Source: Solihabitans fulvus
GTDB lineage: Bacteria; Actinomycetota; Actinomycetes; Mycobacteriales; Pseudonocardiaceae
Assembly (NCBI RefSeq): GCF_008386585.1
Contig: NZ_VUOB01000041.1
Span: 1-64,000, forward strand
DNA: 64,000 bases
Direction of reading: 5' to 3'
The notes beneath the pieces are model-generated. The model had not been told where the DNA came from, did no database searches, and saw nothing but the letters and a program-made list of their open reading frames with translations. This document shows positions 1 through 8,429 of this stretch, in pieces (the stretch's first letter is position 1; every line of letters begins with the position of its first letter). The translations under genes and the position numbers were made by a program.

Positions 1-102
1 TTCGTGCGGCGGGTGAACGAGGCCGGTGTGCCGTGCCCGGTGCGGGACACGCGTGGTAAGGAGATCGCTGCCGCCTGCGGGCAGCTCGCCGCTGAGGGAT
101 AG
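1..102 (+). CDS. rlmN: RlmN/Cfr-family 23S rRNA methyltransferase, C-terminal fragment
   Basis: The window opens inside a gene, and only its last 33 codons are present, ending in TAG at 100-102. The tail contains VRDTRGKEIAAACGQLAAE, which matches the usual C-terminus of RlmN, with the conserved RDTRG...ACGQL segment. RlmN is the radical-SAM enzyme that methylates C2 of A2503 in 23S rRNA and A37 of some tRNAs. The N-terminal part, including the CxxxCxxC cluster, lies outside the window. In mycobacteria rlmN lies just upstream of the dxr-rip-ispG block, as here. The assignment rests on a short tail plus context. Confidence 0.75.
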   Translation, partial: FVRRVNEAGVPCPVRDTRGKEIAAACGQLAAEG

Positions 103-117
103 CCCGCGCCATTCCGG

Positions 118-666
118 CTACTGGAGCCCTCGACGTACGACGTTGATCACGCGGTCCAGGTCGTCTCCTTCGTAGGCAAGGCATCCGGCCATGAGCGCCT
201 TGAGGTCGGCGTAGGTGATCTCGGGTCGGATGGCTCCGGCTTGTTGGGCGTTGGTCAGCATGTCGCGCAACCGGCCTGACACGTCGCATCCGGCAGCCGC
301 CGCTGCGGCCTCGATGTCGAATCCGGCTCCTGTCAGGGCCTCGGCCAGCCCACGGTGGGCGGCGCCCTCATGGACGAGCTTCGTGAACAGTCCGAGAAAG
401 GCGTTGCCTGGTTCCTGCTCCGCGGTCAGCGCATCCGCGTAGTCGGCGAGGGTGCGCATCCGATCCAGTAGGACGGCGGCGAACAGGTCCTCTTTGGTGG
501 GGAAATGCCGGCTCACCGTGCCGGTTCCGACCTCTGCCCGCCGGGCGATCTCGTGCACTGGCACCGAAAGGCCTTCGGTGGCAAAGACCTCCGCCGCGGT
601 CCGCAGGACCCGTGCGCGATTCCGCCTGGCGTCGGCGCGCAGCGGCCGCTCCGCGTGGTCCGTCAT
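118..666 (-). CDS. TetR-family transcriptional regulator
   Basis: This 182-residue protein has a TetR N-terminal helix-turn-helix at about residues 15-60 (RVLRTAAEVFATEGL, then VHEIARRAEVGTGTVSRHFP) and a helical C-terminal ligand domain typical of small TetR repressors. The start is the ATG at 666, preceded by GGGAGGA about 10 bases upstream. A longer reading frame upstream has no better start. It is divergent from an SDR oxidoreductase gene, and two palindromes lie in the shared promoter region. It probably represses that gene and itself until an unknown ligand binds. TetR membership is secure; the ligand is unknown. Confidence 0.9.
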   Translation of the reverse strand: MTDHAERPLRADARRNRARVLRTAAEVFATEGLSVPVHEIARRAEVGTGTVSRHFPTKEDLFAAVLLDRMRTLADYADALTAEQEPGNAFLGLFTKLVHEGAAHRGLAEALTGAGFDIEAAAAAAGCDVSGRLRDMLTNAQQAGAIRPEITYADLKALMAGCLAYEGDDLDRVINVVRRGLQ

Positions 667-683
667 GTCCCCGTCTCCTCCCA

Positions 684-733
684 TTGACAAGCGGGATGGG
701 CATCCCGGATAGTGAAGCGGGACGACCATCCCG
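684..733. promoter_or_regulatory. divergent promoter with twin TetR operators
   Basis: On the + strand, TTGACA (684-689) and GATAGT (708-713) form a good -35/-10 pair with an 18-base spacer reading toward the SDR gene. A perfect palindrome, CGGGATGGGCATCCCG (692-707), fills the spacer. A second copy, CGGGACGACCATCCCG (718-733), with one mismatched pair, lies 26 bp downstream. Operator placement between -35 and -10 with a repeat about 2.5 turns away fits repression by the adjacent TetR protein. The promoter and operator roles are inferred. Confidence 0.75.
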
Positions 734-753
734 ATTGTAGTCGAGGGGGGACG

Positions 754-1674
754 ATGACCAAGCAGACCGCCACTGACGTGGGCGATCAACGTGGCCGGAC
801 CGTTGTCATCACGGGTGCCAACACCGGCATTGGGTTCGAGGTGGCGAAAGCCATGGCGTCTCGCGGTGCGACCGTGGTGCTTGCCTGCCGTGACGTCGAG
901 AAGGCCGAACGGGTGGCGACTGCGATGGATGGGTCGATCCTTGTCTGCCGATTGGATCTCGCGTCCATGACGTCCGTCCGGCAGGCCGTGGAATGGATTC
1001 GGGGCACGCTCCCTCGCCTGGATCTGTTGGTCAACAACGCGGGGGTGATGATGACCCCGTTTGGCGCGACCGAGGACGGCTTCGAGCTTCAGTTCGGCAT
1101 CAACCACCTGGGGCATTTCGCCTTCACCGGGCTGCTACTCGACCGTTTGTCCGAGAGTCCCGATTCGAGGATCGTCACGGTCACCAGCTCGGCGAACCGC
1201 AACGGCGCAGTCGATCTCGACGATCCCCATTTCCGGCGGCGCAGGTACCGCCCGATCGACGCCTACGCCCAATCGAAGCTGGCCAACGTGATGTTCAGCC
1301 AGGAGCTGCATCGTCGCCTTGCGGCAGCCGGCTCGCGAACGATCGCGGTGGCGGTGGAACCCGGCATGACCCCAACCGAGCTGACTCGGCATCTCACCGG
1401 GCCGATCCGGCTGGCAACAACCATGATCACAAGGCTGTTCGGTCAGCCGGACGCCATTGCGGGCGCTCGGATCGTGCTGCGTGCGGCCACCGACCCCGAC
1501 GCCCGAGGTGGGGACTACTACGCGCCAAACGGACGGCCACCAATGCGCTTTTCCGGGCTGCCCACTCGTATCGAACCGCTCACGACCGATGCCCAGGCAC
1601 GGCAACGACTGTGGGCGGAGTCCGAGCGGATGACCGGGGTCACCTACTCGGCTCTGAAGGGGAGTGCCCGATGA
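754..1674 (+). CDS. short-chain dehydrogenase/reductase (retinol dehydrogenase-like)
   Basis: This 306-residue Rossmann-fold oxidoreductase has the nucleotide-binding motif TGANTGIG at residues 20-27, the structural NNAG motif, and the catalytic YAQSK at Y171/K175 with an upstream Ser in TSSAN. Its length and the TGANTGIG/YxxSK style resemble the SDR branch that includes retinol dehydrogenases and WW-domain oxidoreductases. It should use NADP(H) or NAD(H), and the substrate cannot be read from sequence. The ATG at 754 follows a purine-rich GAGGGGGG; an upstream in-frame GTG at 712 overlaps the promoter and is unlikely. Transcription is probably controlled by the divergent TetR gene. Confidence 0.9.
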   Translation: MTKQTATDVGDQRGRTVVITGANTGIGFEVAKAMASRGATVVLACRDVEKAERVATAMDGSILVCRLDLASMTSVRQAVEWIRGTLPRLDLLVNNAGVMMTPFGATEDGFELQFGINHLGHFAFTGLLLDRLSESPDSRIVTVTSSANRNGAVDLDDPHFRRRRYRPIDAYAQSKLANVMFSQELHRRLAAAGSRTIAVAVEPGMTPTELTRHLTGPIRLATTMITRLFGQPDAIAGARIVLRAATDPDARGGDYYAPNGRPPMRFSGLPTRIEPLTTDAQARQRLWAESERMTGVTYSALKGSAR

Positions 1675-1807
1675 GGGGGCGGCTGATACTACAGCTGGTC
1701 GCGATGATCTTGGTGCCGGTGAACGCGCCGCCTGAGCGACCGGGTGGAGACAGTACTGTGCGGCCGTGCCGCCGTCGTGGGGGCGGGACGCGGCCGCACA
1801 GGGATGT

Positions 1808-2086
1808 TCAGCGGCGCCAGGACGTCCGGCGCTTGACCTGGTCGCGCAGCAGCGCGAGGACGATCACCGAGCCGATGAAGATCAGCCAGATGTCCTCGAC
1901 GTGACCGTGGTGGTTGCCGATCAGCATCACGAAGCAGATCGCGGCGCTCAGCCAGCCGGCGATCCGGGTGCCGCGCGGGAAGGAGCCGTGCCAGCCCCAG
2001 TCCACCGACGGCTCCTCGTGCGGGTCGACCGTCTGGCCGGACCGCTTGTCCACGCTGGAAGAAGACCCCGAAGACACAGCCTCCAC
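1808..2086 (-). CDS. DUF2631 small membrane protein
   Basis: This protein of about 92 residues has two predicted membrane segments (around IAGWLSAAICFVMLIG and DIWLIFIGSVIVLALL) separated by a short loop (NHHGHVED), and a basic C-terminus. It resembles the actinobacterial DUF2631 family, whose members sit beside dxr in mycobacteria (the Rv2876 type), and the position here agrees. Function is unknown. The start is uncertain: GTG at 2084-2086 follows AAGGGG closely, and GTG codons 3 and 11 codons further in are also possible. The 133 bases between this gene and the SDR stop show nothing distinctive. Confidence 0.75.
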   Translation of the reverse strand: MEAVSSGSSSSVDKRSGQTVDPHEEPSVDWGWHGSFPRGTRIAGWLSAAICFVMLIGNHHGHVEDIWLIFIGSVIVLALLRDQVKRRTSWRR

Positions 2087-2437
2087 GACCCCTTCTGGTT
2101 GATCCTGATGTCGCGCTCATCGTCGCACACGGGACGCGGGTCGCCGACCCGAGGTGGTCCGGCGGCGCGTCCGGCGCCCTCGGCCGGCTCGACGGGCCGG
2201 CCGCCGCCGCGCCGGAGATCACCGCGGTTCGGTGGCGGTTCGGCTACCCAGCGTGGCGCGGCAGGCCGCTGACCAGCCGATGTAACCCGTTCGTGGGGGT
2301 GCGGACGGCCAGGCTTCACACGGAGGTCGGCGGGCGGACCGCTGCCGGACCTAGCGTTTGGTTTCGCGTGCCCAGGCGGTTGGACAACGTTGTCACCGCT
2401 TGCTCGGCGCGCGGCGGCGAACGTGAAAGGACATCGG
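2087..2437. other. intergenic region without a supportable gene
   Basis: This stretch of about 350 bases lies between the 5' ends of the DUF2631 gene (minus) and the PHP gene (plus). It must hold divergent promoters. I see no RNA gene, and the open frames here are GC-driven shadows. The ribosome-binding site of the PHP gene (GAAAGGA, from 2425) is at its right end. Confidence 0.6.
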
Positions 2438-4159
2438 GTGAGCACCGACGAATCGAGCGACCGGATCCTGCCGTACTGGGCGGACCCCGAGGTGCCCGAG
2501 CAGAGCCTGGACGCCCAGGGCGTGTCCCGGCGCGGCCTGCTGCGCGGGGCAGGGCTGTTCGGCGCGGGCTTCCTGGCCACCAGCGCCCTCGGCGCCGGCA
2601 CGGCCTCGGCGGCGGAGGACGACTCGGACGGAGTGGACACGCTCTCCGCCGAGGAACGGCACCGGCCATCGCCCCCGGACAACGGCAGGTCCGGCCGGTA
2701 CGCCTACCTCGTCGGCGACCACCACATCCACAGCATCTACAGCCACGACGCCAAGTACCGGCTGCTCCAGCAGACCAACCACGCCGCCCAGTACGGCCTC
2801 GACTGGATGGTGGCGACCGAGCACTCGAACTTCGGGCACGCCAACGCGGCGGGGGCGAGCAGGGAGAACCAGGAGATCAAGGCCGTGCGCGCGGCCAACC
2901 CGAGGCTGCTCGTGTTCCAGGGCCTCGAGTGGTACATCCCCTCGGCCGAGCACGCCACGGTGTTCACCGCGCCAGGACCGCACGAGGTCGACCTGCTCAC
3001 CCGGTTCGAACTCGCGCACGACTCCAAACTCAACAAGCTCGACGACCCCACCGCGGCCAACGAGCAGCGGGCGATCGCGGCGATCAAGTGGCTCGCCGAG
3101 CAGCGCCGCAACGGCACCGCGCCCGACGTGCTCGCCCTGGCCAACCACCCGTCGCGGCTCGGCATCGACTCGCCGCACGAGATCCGCGCCTGGCGCGACG
3201 CCGCGCCCGAGATCTTCATCGGCATGGAGGGCGCGCCCGGCTCGCAGGGCGCCGCGATCCCCGGCTGGGGCGGCCCGAACGGCATCAGGGGCGAGTACCA
3301 GAACTCGCCGTCCGACCGGTCCTGGCCCGGCTTCCCGCTCGAGGCGTACCGGACCTACGGCGGCTTCGACTGGATGACCGCCACAGTCGGCGGCCTGTGG
3401 GACTCGATGCTCGCCGAGGGCAAGCCGTTCTGGGTCACCTCCAACTCCGACAACCACCGCACGGTGTTCGACACCTGGCACGACGGCGACTACCCGCCCG
3501 GCACCGACTTCGACTCGCTCGGCCGCAAGCCCGACCCGTACGACAGCGGCACGCCTCAGCCGGGCAGCGACTTCTGGCCCGGCCAGTTCAGCCGCACGCA
3601 CGTCGGCGTCACCCGATTCGGTTACCGCGAGGTGATGGCCGGGCTGCGGGCCGGCCGCGTGTGGGTCGACCACGGCCAGCTCATCGACGGCATCGAGGTC
3701 CGGCTGCGCCGCGACGACTTCGACCCGTGCGGTGTCACGCTCGGCGAGCGGCTGCGGGTGCGCCGAGGCCACCGGGTCACCCTCGAGGTGCGGATCACGC
3801 CGTCCACCCGGCGCAACGCGCACGGGATGCTGCCCAAGCTCGCCACCCTGGACGTCATCAAGGGCGCGGTGACCGGGCCGGTGGCCGACCGCGACACCTG
3901 GCGCGCCCCGGACACCAAGGTCGTGCAGCACTTCGACGTCTCCGACCGGCGCGGCACGTTCACCCTGCGGATCCCGCTCGGCCGCGTGGACCGGTCCTTC
4001 TACGTGCGGCTGCGCGGCAGTGACGGCAACCACAACGGCCCCGGCCTGCTCGGTGCGGCCGTCGACCCGCACGGGCCGCAGACGCACACCCCCGGCAGCG
4101 GCGACCCGTGGATCGACCTGTGGGCCTACACGAACCCGATCTTCGTGGACGCCGTCTGA
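2438..4159 (+). CDS. Tat-exported PHP-domain metal-dependent phosphoesterase
   Basis: This 573-residue protein has a twin-arginine signal near residues 30-60 (SRRGLLRG followed by a hydrophobic stretch and an Ala-rich cleavage region), so it is probably exported folded. The mature part begins with a PHP signature, DHHIHSIYSHD, followed by further likely metal ligands in ATEHSN, NHPSR and SNSDNH. PHP proteins coordinate two or three metals and hydrolyse phosphoesters; an exported member may scavenge phosphate or act on cell-wall phosphodiesters. The GTG at 2438 is chosen because GAAAGGA precedes it. The C-terminal third (from about residue 420) looks like an added beta-rich domain of unknown role. 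The gene is followed by a strong terminator. Confidence 0.85.
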   Translation: MSTDESSDRILPYWADPEVPEQSLDAQGVSRRGLLRGAGLFGAGFLATSALGAGTASAAEDDSDGVDTLSAEERHRPSPPDNGRSGRYAYLVGDHHIHSIYSHDAKYRLLQQTNHAAQYGLDWMVATEHSNFGHANAAGASRENQEIKAVRAANPRLLVFQGLEWYIPSAEHATVFTAPGPHEVDLLTRFELAHDSKLNKLDDPTAANEQRAIAAIKWLAEQRRNGTAPDVLALANHPSRLGIDSPHEIRAWRDAAPEIFIGMEGAPGSQGAAIPGWGGPNGIRGEYQNSPSDRSWPGFPLEAYRTYGGFDWMTATVGGLWDSMLAEGKPFWVTSNSDNHRTVFDTWHDGDYPPGTDFDSLGRKPDPYDSGTPQPGSDFWPGQFSRTHVGVTRFGYREVMAGLRAGRVWVDHGQLIDGIEVRLRRDDFDPCGVTLGERLRVRRGHRVTLEVRITPSTRRNAHGMLPKLATLDVIKGAVTGPVADRDTWRAPDTKVVQHFDVSDRRGTFTLRIPLGRVDRSFYVRLRGSDGNHNGPGLLGAAVDPHGPQTHTPGSGDPWIDLWAYTNPIFVDAV

Positions 4160-4164
4160 GGACC

Positions 4165-4196
4165 TCCCGGGGCCGCGCGGCGGCGCGGCCCCGGGA
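4165..4196. terminator. intrinsic terminator hairpin after the PHP gene
   Basis: A perfect 14-bp GC-rich stem (4165-4178 with 4183-4196) has a GGCG loop and begins six bases after the PHP stop codon. There is no clear T-tract, as is common in high-GC actinobacteria. Confidence 0.75.
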
Positions 4197-4276
4197 CGCC
4201 CGGTCGACTTTCGTCGCGGTGGGTCACGACCAAGGGGCCACGACAGCCGGGGCGTCCGGTTCGTACAGTTCTCGAA

Positions 4277-5947
4277 GTGAACCAGTTGGTGTCCCGGATC
4301 AGCGCTGCCCTCGGCCGGGTGTGGCCCGCCGTGCTGGCCTTCCTGCGCGAGACGGTCGAGCAGGTCAGGGCGACGACCGGCCTCCGGGTCCTGCGTGAGC
4401 TGCTGGCCATCGTGATCGTCCTGGGCCTCGACGTGTTTCCCGGCTGGATGAGCGAGCACCCGCCGCGAGGCTGGGCCGCGATCGGCAGCTGCGCGGTGCT
4501 GGCGGTGCTCGTGCTGGCGCGGTTGCGGCTGCCGGCGCTCGCGCTGTTGGCCCTGATGCTGGTCGCCATCGGCGGCGCGGCCGTGCTGATCCTGCTGAGT
4601 TTCGGCGCCGGCTACCGGATCGCGTCCTGGCGGCGGTCGCTGATCACCGTGGTGCTCGCGCTGCCGCTGTTCCTGTGGGGAGCGCTGCGCCAGCCCGACA
4701 TCGGCGTCGGCGGGCCGCTGATCTGGTACATGGTGCTCGCGATCTTCGGTCTCGCCGTCGTGCTGCCGTTCCTGATCGGCCGGTATGTCGCGCAGCGGGC
4801 CGCGCTGGTCGCCGCGCTGCGGGAGCGCGAGCAGCGGCTGCGCCGGGAGCACGTGATGATCTCCCGGCAGGTCCGGCTGCGGGAGCGCAACCGCATCGCC
4901 CAGGACATGCACGACAGCCTCGGGCACCGGCTCAGCCTCATCTCGGTGCACGCGGGCGCGCTGGAACTCGATCCTGGGCTGGGTCCGCAGCAGCGGGAGT
5001 CCGTGCGGGTGCTGCGCAGCGCCGCGCTCGGCGCGATGGAGGAGCTGCGCAGCGTCATCGGGGTGCTCCGCACCAGCGGCGACGAGGGCGAGGACCCCGG
5101 CGGCCGGACCGTGGACTCGGTCGAGGAGCTGATCGGGGGCTCGCGGCGGGCCGGCACCGCGGTCAGCCTCACCACCGGCGGCCAGCAGCACGAGCTGCCG
5201 GTGCCGGTCAGCCACGCCGCCTACCGGGTGATCCAGGAGGGCCTGACCAACGCGCACAAGCACGCGCCGGGCGCCGCGGTGGCCGTTGCGGTGCGCTACG
5301 AGCCGGACGCCCTGGTCGTGGAGGTCCGCAACGGCCCGAGCACGGACCAGAAGCAGCAGGACGGGCGCGGCGCTGGTGTCGGGCTGATCGGGCTGCGCGA
5401 GCGCATTCGGCTGGTCGGCGGGTTGACCCACGTCGGCCAGCTGCCCGACGGCGGCTTCCGCATCGCGGCCGTGCTGCCCTACGAGGAGCCGTCCGGTGCC
5501 GACCGGGACAGCGACGCGGACGAGGACCTGCGGCCGCTCGGCGAGCCGCACGGGGACGTCTCGGCGGACGAGCCCCGGCCGGGCAACCGGGTGCGCAGCT
5601 GGGCCGGCACCGGGTCGATCGTGACGGCCGGCGTGGTGCTGCTCGTGGTGCTGGTCGGGTTCGCCTGGGTGATCGCCGAGTACGGCGGCGCCGCGGTGTC
5701 GCGGGAGACCTACGACAACGTGCAGGTCGGTCAGCCGGAGGTGCAGGTCAGGACGCAGCTGCCGGCCAGGCACAGCCCGGACGAGCCGACGCTGCACCGG
5801 GGCGCGGAACCAGAGCCGTCCGGCGCGACGTGCGCCTACTACCAGGGCGCCGAGCAGGAGCCCGGCGCGAAGACCAACCGCGTGCTGCGGTTCTGTTTCG
5901 CCGACGGCAAGCTCGTCGAGAAGAACACCTACATCCAGGAGTGGTAG
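4277..5947 (+). CDS. NarL/DesK-type sensor histidine kinase with C-terminal extracytoplasmic domain
   Basis: This 556-residue kinase has about five N-terminal membrane segments (residues 40-165) and a HisKA_3 dimerisation box with the phospho-accepting His212 in RNRIAQDMHDSLGHR. A HATPase_c domain follows, with an N-box region (VIQEGLTNAHKHA) and the VGLIGLRERI loop. Unusually, the protein continues past the ATPase: a charged linker leads to a further membrane span at about residues 445-470 (VTAGVVLLVVLVGFAWVIAEYGG) and an 85-residue tail. That tail contains two Cys (CAYY...RFCFADG) and should lie outside the membrane. The GTG start at 4277 follows the PHP terminator by 80 bases. Its response regulator follows after nine bases. 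Confidence 0.9.
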   Translation: MNQLVSRISAALGRVWPAVLAFLRETVEQVRATTGLRVLRELLAIVIVLGLDVFPGWMSEHPPRGWAAIGSCAVLAVLVLARLRLPALALLALMLVAIGGAAVLILLSFGAGYRIASWRRSLITVVLALPLFLWGALRQPDIGVGGPLIWYMVLAIFGLAVVLPFLIGRYVAQRAALVAALREREQRLRREHVMISRQVRLRERNRIAQDMHDSLGHRLSLISVHAGALELDPGLGPQQRESVRVLRSAALGAMEELRSVIGVLRTSGDEGEDPGGRTVDSVEELIGGSRRAGTAVSLTTGGQQHELPVPVSHAAYRVIQEGLTNAHKHAPGAAVAVAVRYEPDALVVEVRNGPSTDQKQQDGRGAGVGLIGLRERIRLVGGLTHVGQLPDGGFRIAAVLPYEEPSGADRDSDADEDLRPLGEPHGDVSADEPRPGNRVRSWAGTGSIVTAGVVLLVVLVGFAWVIAEYGGAAVSRETYDNVQVGQPEVQVRTQLPARHSPDEPTLHRGAEPEPSGATCAYYQGAEQEPGAKTNRVLRFCFADGKLVEKNTYIQEW

Positions 5948-5956
5948 GCCGTAACT

Positions 5957-6643
5957 GTGGATCGCCTTTCCTCACCCGCGACGGGGGCCCGCGTCATCCG
6001 GGTCATCGTGGCCGACGACGAGCCGCTGATGCGGGCCGGCATCAAGGCCCTGCTGAGCAGCGTCGACGACATCGAGGTGGTTGCCGAGGCCGGTGACGGC
6101 CGCGAGGCGGTCGCTGCCGCCGTCGACCATCAGGTGGACGTCGCGCTGCTGGACATCAGGATGCCGAGGATGGACGGGCTCGCCGCGGCCAAGGAGCTGC
6201 GGCGACTGGCGCCCTCGGTGCGGATCGTCATGCTCACCACCTTCGGCGAGGACGACAACATCGTGCGCGCGCTCAGCGGCGGCGCCGCAGGCTTCCTGTT
6301 GAAGGACACCGCGCCGGAGGAGCTGACCCGCGCGGTGCGGGCGGTGTTCGCTGGCGAGGCGTACCTGTCGCCGACGGTGACCAGCCGGGTCGTCGGCATG
6401 GTCGCCGACGGCAGCCAGCCGCGCAAACAGGAGGCGCAGCGGAAGATCGCCGGCCTCACCGAGCGGGAGCTGGAGGTGCTTGGCCTGCTGGGTTTCGGCA
6501 TGTCCAACGCCGACGTTGGCCAGCGGCTGCACATGAGCGAGGCGACGGTGAAGACCTACGTGAGCAGGTTGCTGGTCAAGCTCGACGTGACCAACCGCGT
6601 CCAGGCCGCGCTCCTGGCCAGGGACGCCGGCCTGGCCGACTAG
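5957..6643 (+). CDS. NarL/LuxR-family response regulator
   Basis: This 228-residue regulator has a receiver domain at residues 14-130, with the acidic pair DDE near the start, phospho-acceptor Asp66 in ALLDIRMP, and a conserved Thr/Lys later (LTTF, LLKDT). It ends in a LuxR-type DNA-binding domain (LTEREVEVL-like LTERELEVL, MSNADVGQRLHMSEATVKTYVSRLLVKL). It is almost certainly phosphorylated by the kinase gene nine bases upstream. The GTG start at 5957 gives about a dozen residues before the receiver; a later start cannot be excluded. Target genes are not evident. Confidence 0.93.
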   Translation: MDRLSSPATGARVIRVIVADDEPLMRAGIKALLSSVDDIEVVAEAGDGREAVAAAVDHQVDVALLDIRMPRMDGLAAAKELRRLAPSVRIVMLTTFGEDDNIVRALSGGAAGFLLKDTAPEELTRAVRAVFAGEAYLSPTVTSRVVGMVADGSQPRKQEAQRKIAGLTERELEVLGLLGFGMSNADVGQRLHMSEATVKTYVSRLLVKLDVTNRVQAALLARDAGLAD

Positions 6644-6654
6644 GAGCGTGCTGC

Positions 6655-6703
6655 CATGCAGGATCCCGTCAAGACGCTGGACGTCTTGACGGGACCCTGC
6701 ATG
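6655..6703. repeat. long palindromic intergenic element (possible terminator)
   Basis: Two 22-base arms (6655-6676 and 6682-6703) pair at 21 of 22 positions around a 5-base CTGGA loop. The element sits 12 bases after the response-regulator stop, so it could end that transcript. Its design (CATGCAGGATCCCGTC arm, short loop, mirror arm ending in CATG) closely resembles a degenerate palindrome found inside cobB at 51640-51688. That suggests a dispersed repeat family rather than an ordinary terminator. Confidence 0.8.
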
Positions 6704-6727
6704 ACAGCGACGGTGCTGGTCGGGAGG

Positions 6728-6994
6728 TCAGGAGGTGATCTTCTTGCCGGTGGCCAGTCGGTAGATCCCGAGCACGATGAGCGCGCCGAGGATGGCCAGC
6801 ACCCAGGTTCGGATGTTGAAGAACCCGCCGAGTTCGGTCTTGAAGACGAGCTTGCCGACGAAACCGCCGACGACCGCGCCGACGATGCCGAGCAGCATGG
6901 TGATGATGAAGCCGCCGCCGTCCTTGCCGGGCATGATGGCCTTCGCCAGCGCGCCGACGATGAGGCCGAGCACGATCCAACCGATGAAGCCCAT
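6728..6994 (-). CDS. GlsB/YeaQ/YmgE-family small membrane protein
   Basis: This 88-residue, almost entirely hydrophobic protein has three membrane segments and the Gly-rich pattern of the transglycosylase-associated family (GFIGWIVLGLIVGALAK, then GGGFIITMLLGIVGAVVGG). The family is widespread and often stress-linked, but its biochemical function is not established. The ATG at 6994 is preceded by GGAAGGAG at good spacing; longer readings run into non-conserved sequence. It is convergent with the upstream two-component operon and divergent from dxr. Confidence 0.88.
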   Translation of the reverse strand: MGFIGWIVLGLIVGALAKAIMPGKDGGGFIITMLLGIVGAVVGGFVGKLVFKTELGGFFNIRTWVLAILGALIVLGIYRLATGKKITS

Positions 6995-7152
6995 CCGCGC
7001 TCTCCTTCCCGATGGCCGCGCCACCCGGGTGCGACGCGATCCTGTCTTTCTAAGAGGTTCCCACCAAAGCGATCGGCACGCAGGCTTTACCGTTTCGTTA
7101 TCGCGGTGGTCCATGCCCGGACCACACCCGCCTTCGGGAACAATGGACGGTG

Positions 7153-8427
7153 ATGGAGCCCACCAGCACAGCAGCAGCCGCGACGTCAGCGCCTTCGCCG
7201 ACGCCGCAGAGCGCTCAACGCACAGTCCTCGTCCTCGGCTCGACCGGGTCCGTCGGCACCCAGGCCCTTGACGTCATCGCCGCCAGCCCGGAGCGGTTCA
7301 GGGTCGTCGGCATCGCGGCTGGTGGCGCCGACCCTGCCCTGATCGCCGGCCAGGCCGTCGAGTTCGGCGTGCAGGCCGTCGCGGTGGCTAGGGCGACCGC
7401 CGTCGAGGACGTGCAGCTGGCCCTGTACGCCGAGGCCCAGCGGCGCGGCTACGCCAAGGGCGAGTTCCGGCTGCCGAGGATCCTGGCCGGCCCGACCGCC
7501 GTCCTCGACCTGATCGACTCCACCCCGGCCGACGTCGTGCTCAACGGCATCACCGGCTCACGCGGCCTCGAACCGACCCTGCGCGCCCTGGCCACCGGGT
7601 CCACCCTCGCGCTGGCCAACAAGGAGTCGCTGATCGCGGGCGGCCCGCTGGTGCTGCGCGCCGCGAAGCCCGGCCAGCTCGTGCCGGTCGACTCGGAGCA
7701 CTCCGCGCTGGCCCAGTGCCTGCGTGGTGGGCGCGCCGACGAGGTCGCCAAGCTGGTGCTCACCGCGTCCGGCGGGCCGTTCCGGGGCCGACAGCGCGCC
7801 GACCTCGCCGGGGTCACCGCCGAGCAGGCCATGGCCCACCCGACCTGGTCGATGGGCCCGGTGATCACCATCAACTCGGCGACCCTGGTGAACAAGGGCC
7901 TCGAACTGATCGAGGCGCAGCTGCTGTTCGGGGTGCCCTACGACCGGATCGACGTCGTCGTGCACCCGCAGTCGATCGTGCACTCCATGGTCACCTTCAC
8001 CGACGGTTCGACGCTCGCCCAGGCCAGCCCGCCGGACATGCGCCTGCCCATCGCGCTGGGCCTCGGCTGGCCCGACCGCGTACCGGGGGCGGCCGCCGCG
8101 TGTACCTTCGAGGTGCCAACAGCGTGGACGTTCGAACCGCTGGACAACGAGACGTTCCCCGCGGTCGAGCTCGCCAGGCGGGCCGGTGCCGGCGGCGGTT
8201 GTCTGCCCGCCGTGTACAACGCGGCCAACGAGGAGGCCGTCGCGGCCTTCATCGACGGGGGCACGTCGTTCACGTCCATCGTGGACACCGTGCGGCGTGT
8301 CCTGGACGAGGCGGACGGCTGGCGGGCCGAGCCCGCCGACGTCGCCGAGGTGCTCGCCGCCGAGGACTGGGCGCGGGCAAGGGCGCGGGAACTGGTCGGC
8401 ACAACGGCTGGCTCGGAAAGGGACTGA
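7153..8427 (+). CDS. dxr: 1-deoxy-D-xylulose 5-phosphate reductoisomerase
   Basis: DXR converts DXP to 2-C-methyl-D-erythritol 4-phosphate with NADPH, the committed step of the MEP isoprenoid pathway. The 424-residue protein has the NADPH motif LGSTGSVGTQALDV near residue 30 and the metal/substrate regions LANKESLIAGG, PVDSEHSA and TASGGPFRG. It also has HPTWSMG and the C-terminal NAANEEAV segment. An extra Ala/Ser/Pro-rich stretch of about 20 residues precedes the core. ATG 7153 is chosen; a GTG immediately before it (7150) is equally possible, and neither has a strong ribosome-binding site. The next gene starts two bases after the stop, so this is the first gene of a dxr-rip-ispG operon. 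Confidence 0.97.
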   Translation: MEPTSTAAAATSAPSPTPQSAQRTVLVLGSTGSVGTQALDVIAASPERFRVVGIAAGGADPALIAGQAVEFGVQAVAVARATAVEDVQLALYAEAQRRGYAKGEFRLPRILAGPTAVLDLIDSTPADVVLNGITGSRGLEPTLRALATGSTLALANKESLIAGGPLVLRAAKPGQLVPVDSEHSALAQCLRGGRADEVAKLVLTASGGPFRGRQRADLAGVTAEQAMAHPTWSMGPVITINSATLVNKGLELIEAQLLFGVPYDRIDVVVHPQSIVHSMVTFTDGSTLAQASPPDMRLPIALGLGWPDRVPGAAAACTFEVPTAWTFEPLDNETFPAVELARRAGAGGGCLPAVYNAANEEAVAAFIDGGTSFTSIVDTVRRVLDEADGWRAEPADVAEVLAAEDWARARARELVGTTAGSERD

Positions 8428-8429
8428 AC

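Noticed and set aside
2393..5797. Very long open frame on the minus strand (over 1100 codons) antisense to the PHP and kinase genes
   Set aside because: Composition is Arg/Ala/Pro/His/Gln-rich with no domain. It is the usual shadow of high-GC coding sequence, and the + strand genes there are clear family members.
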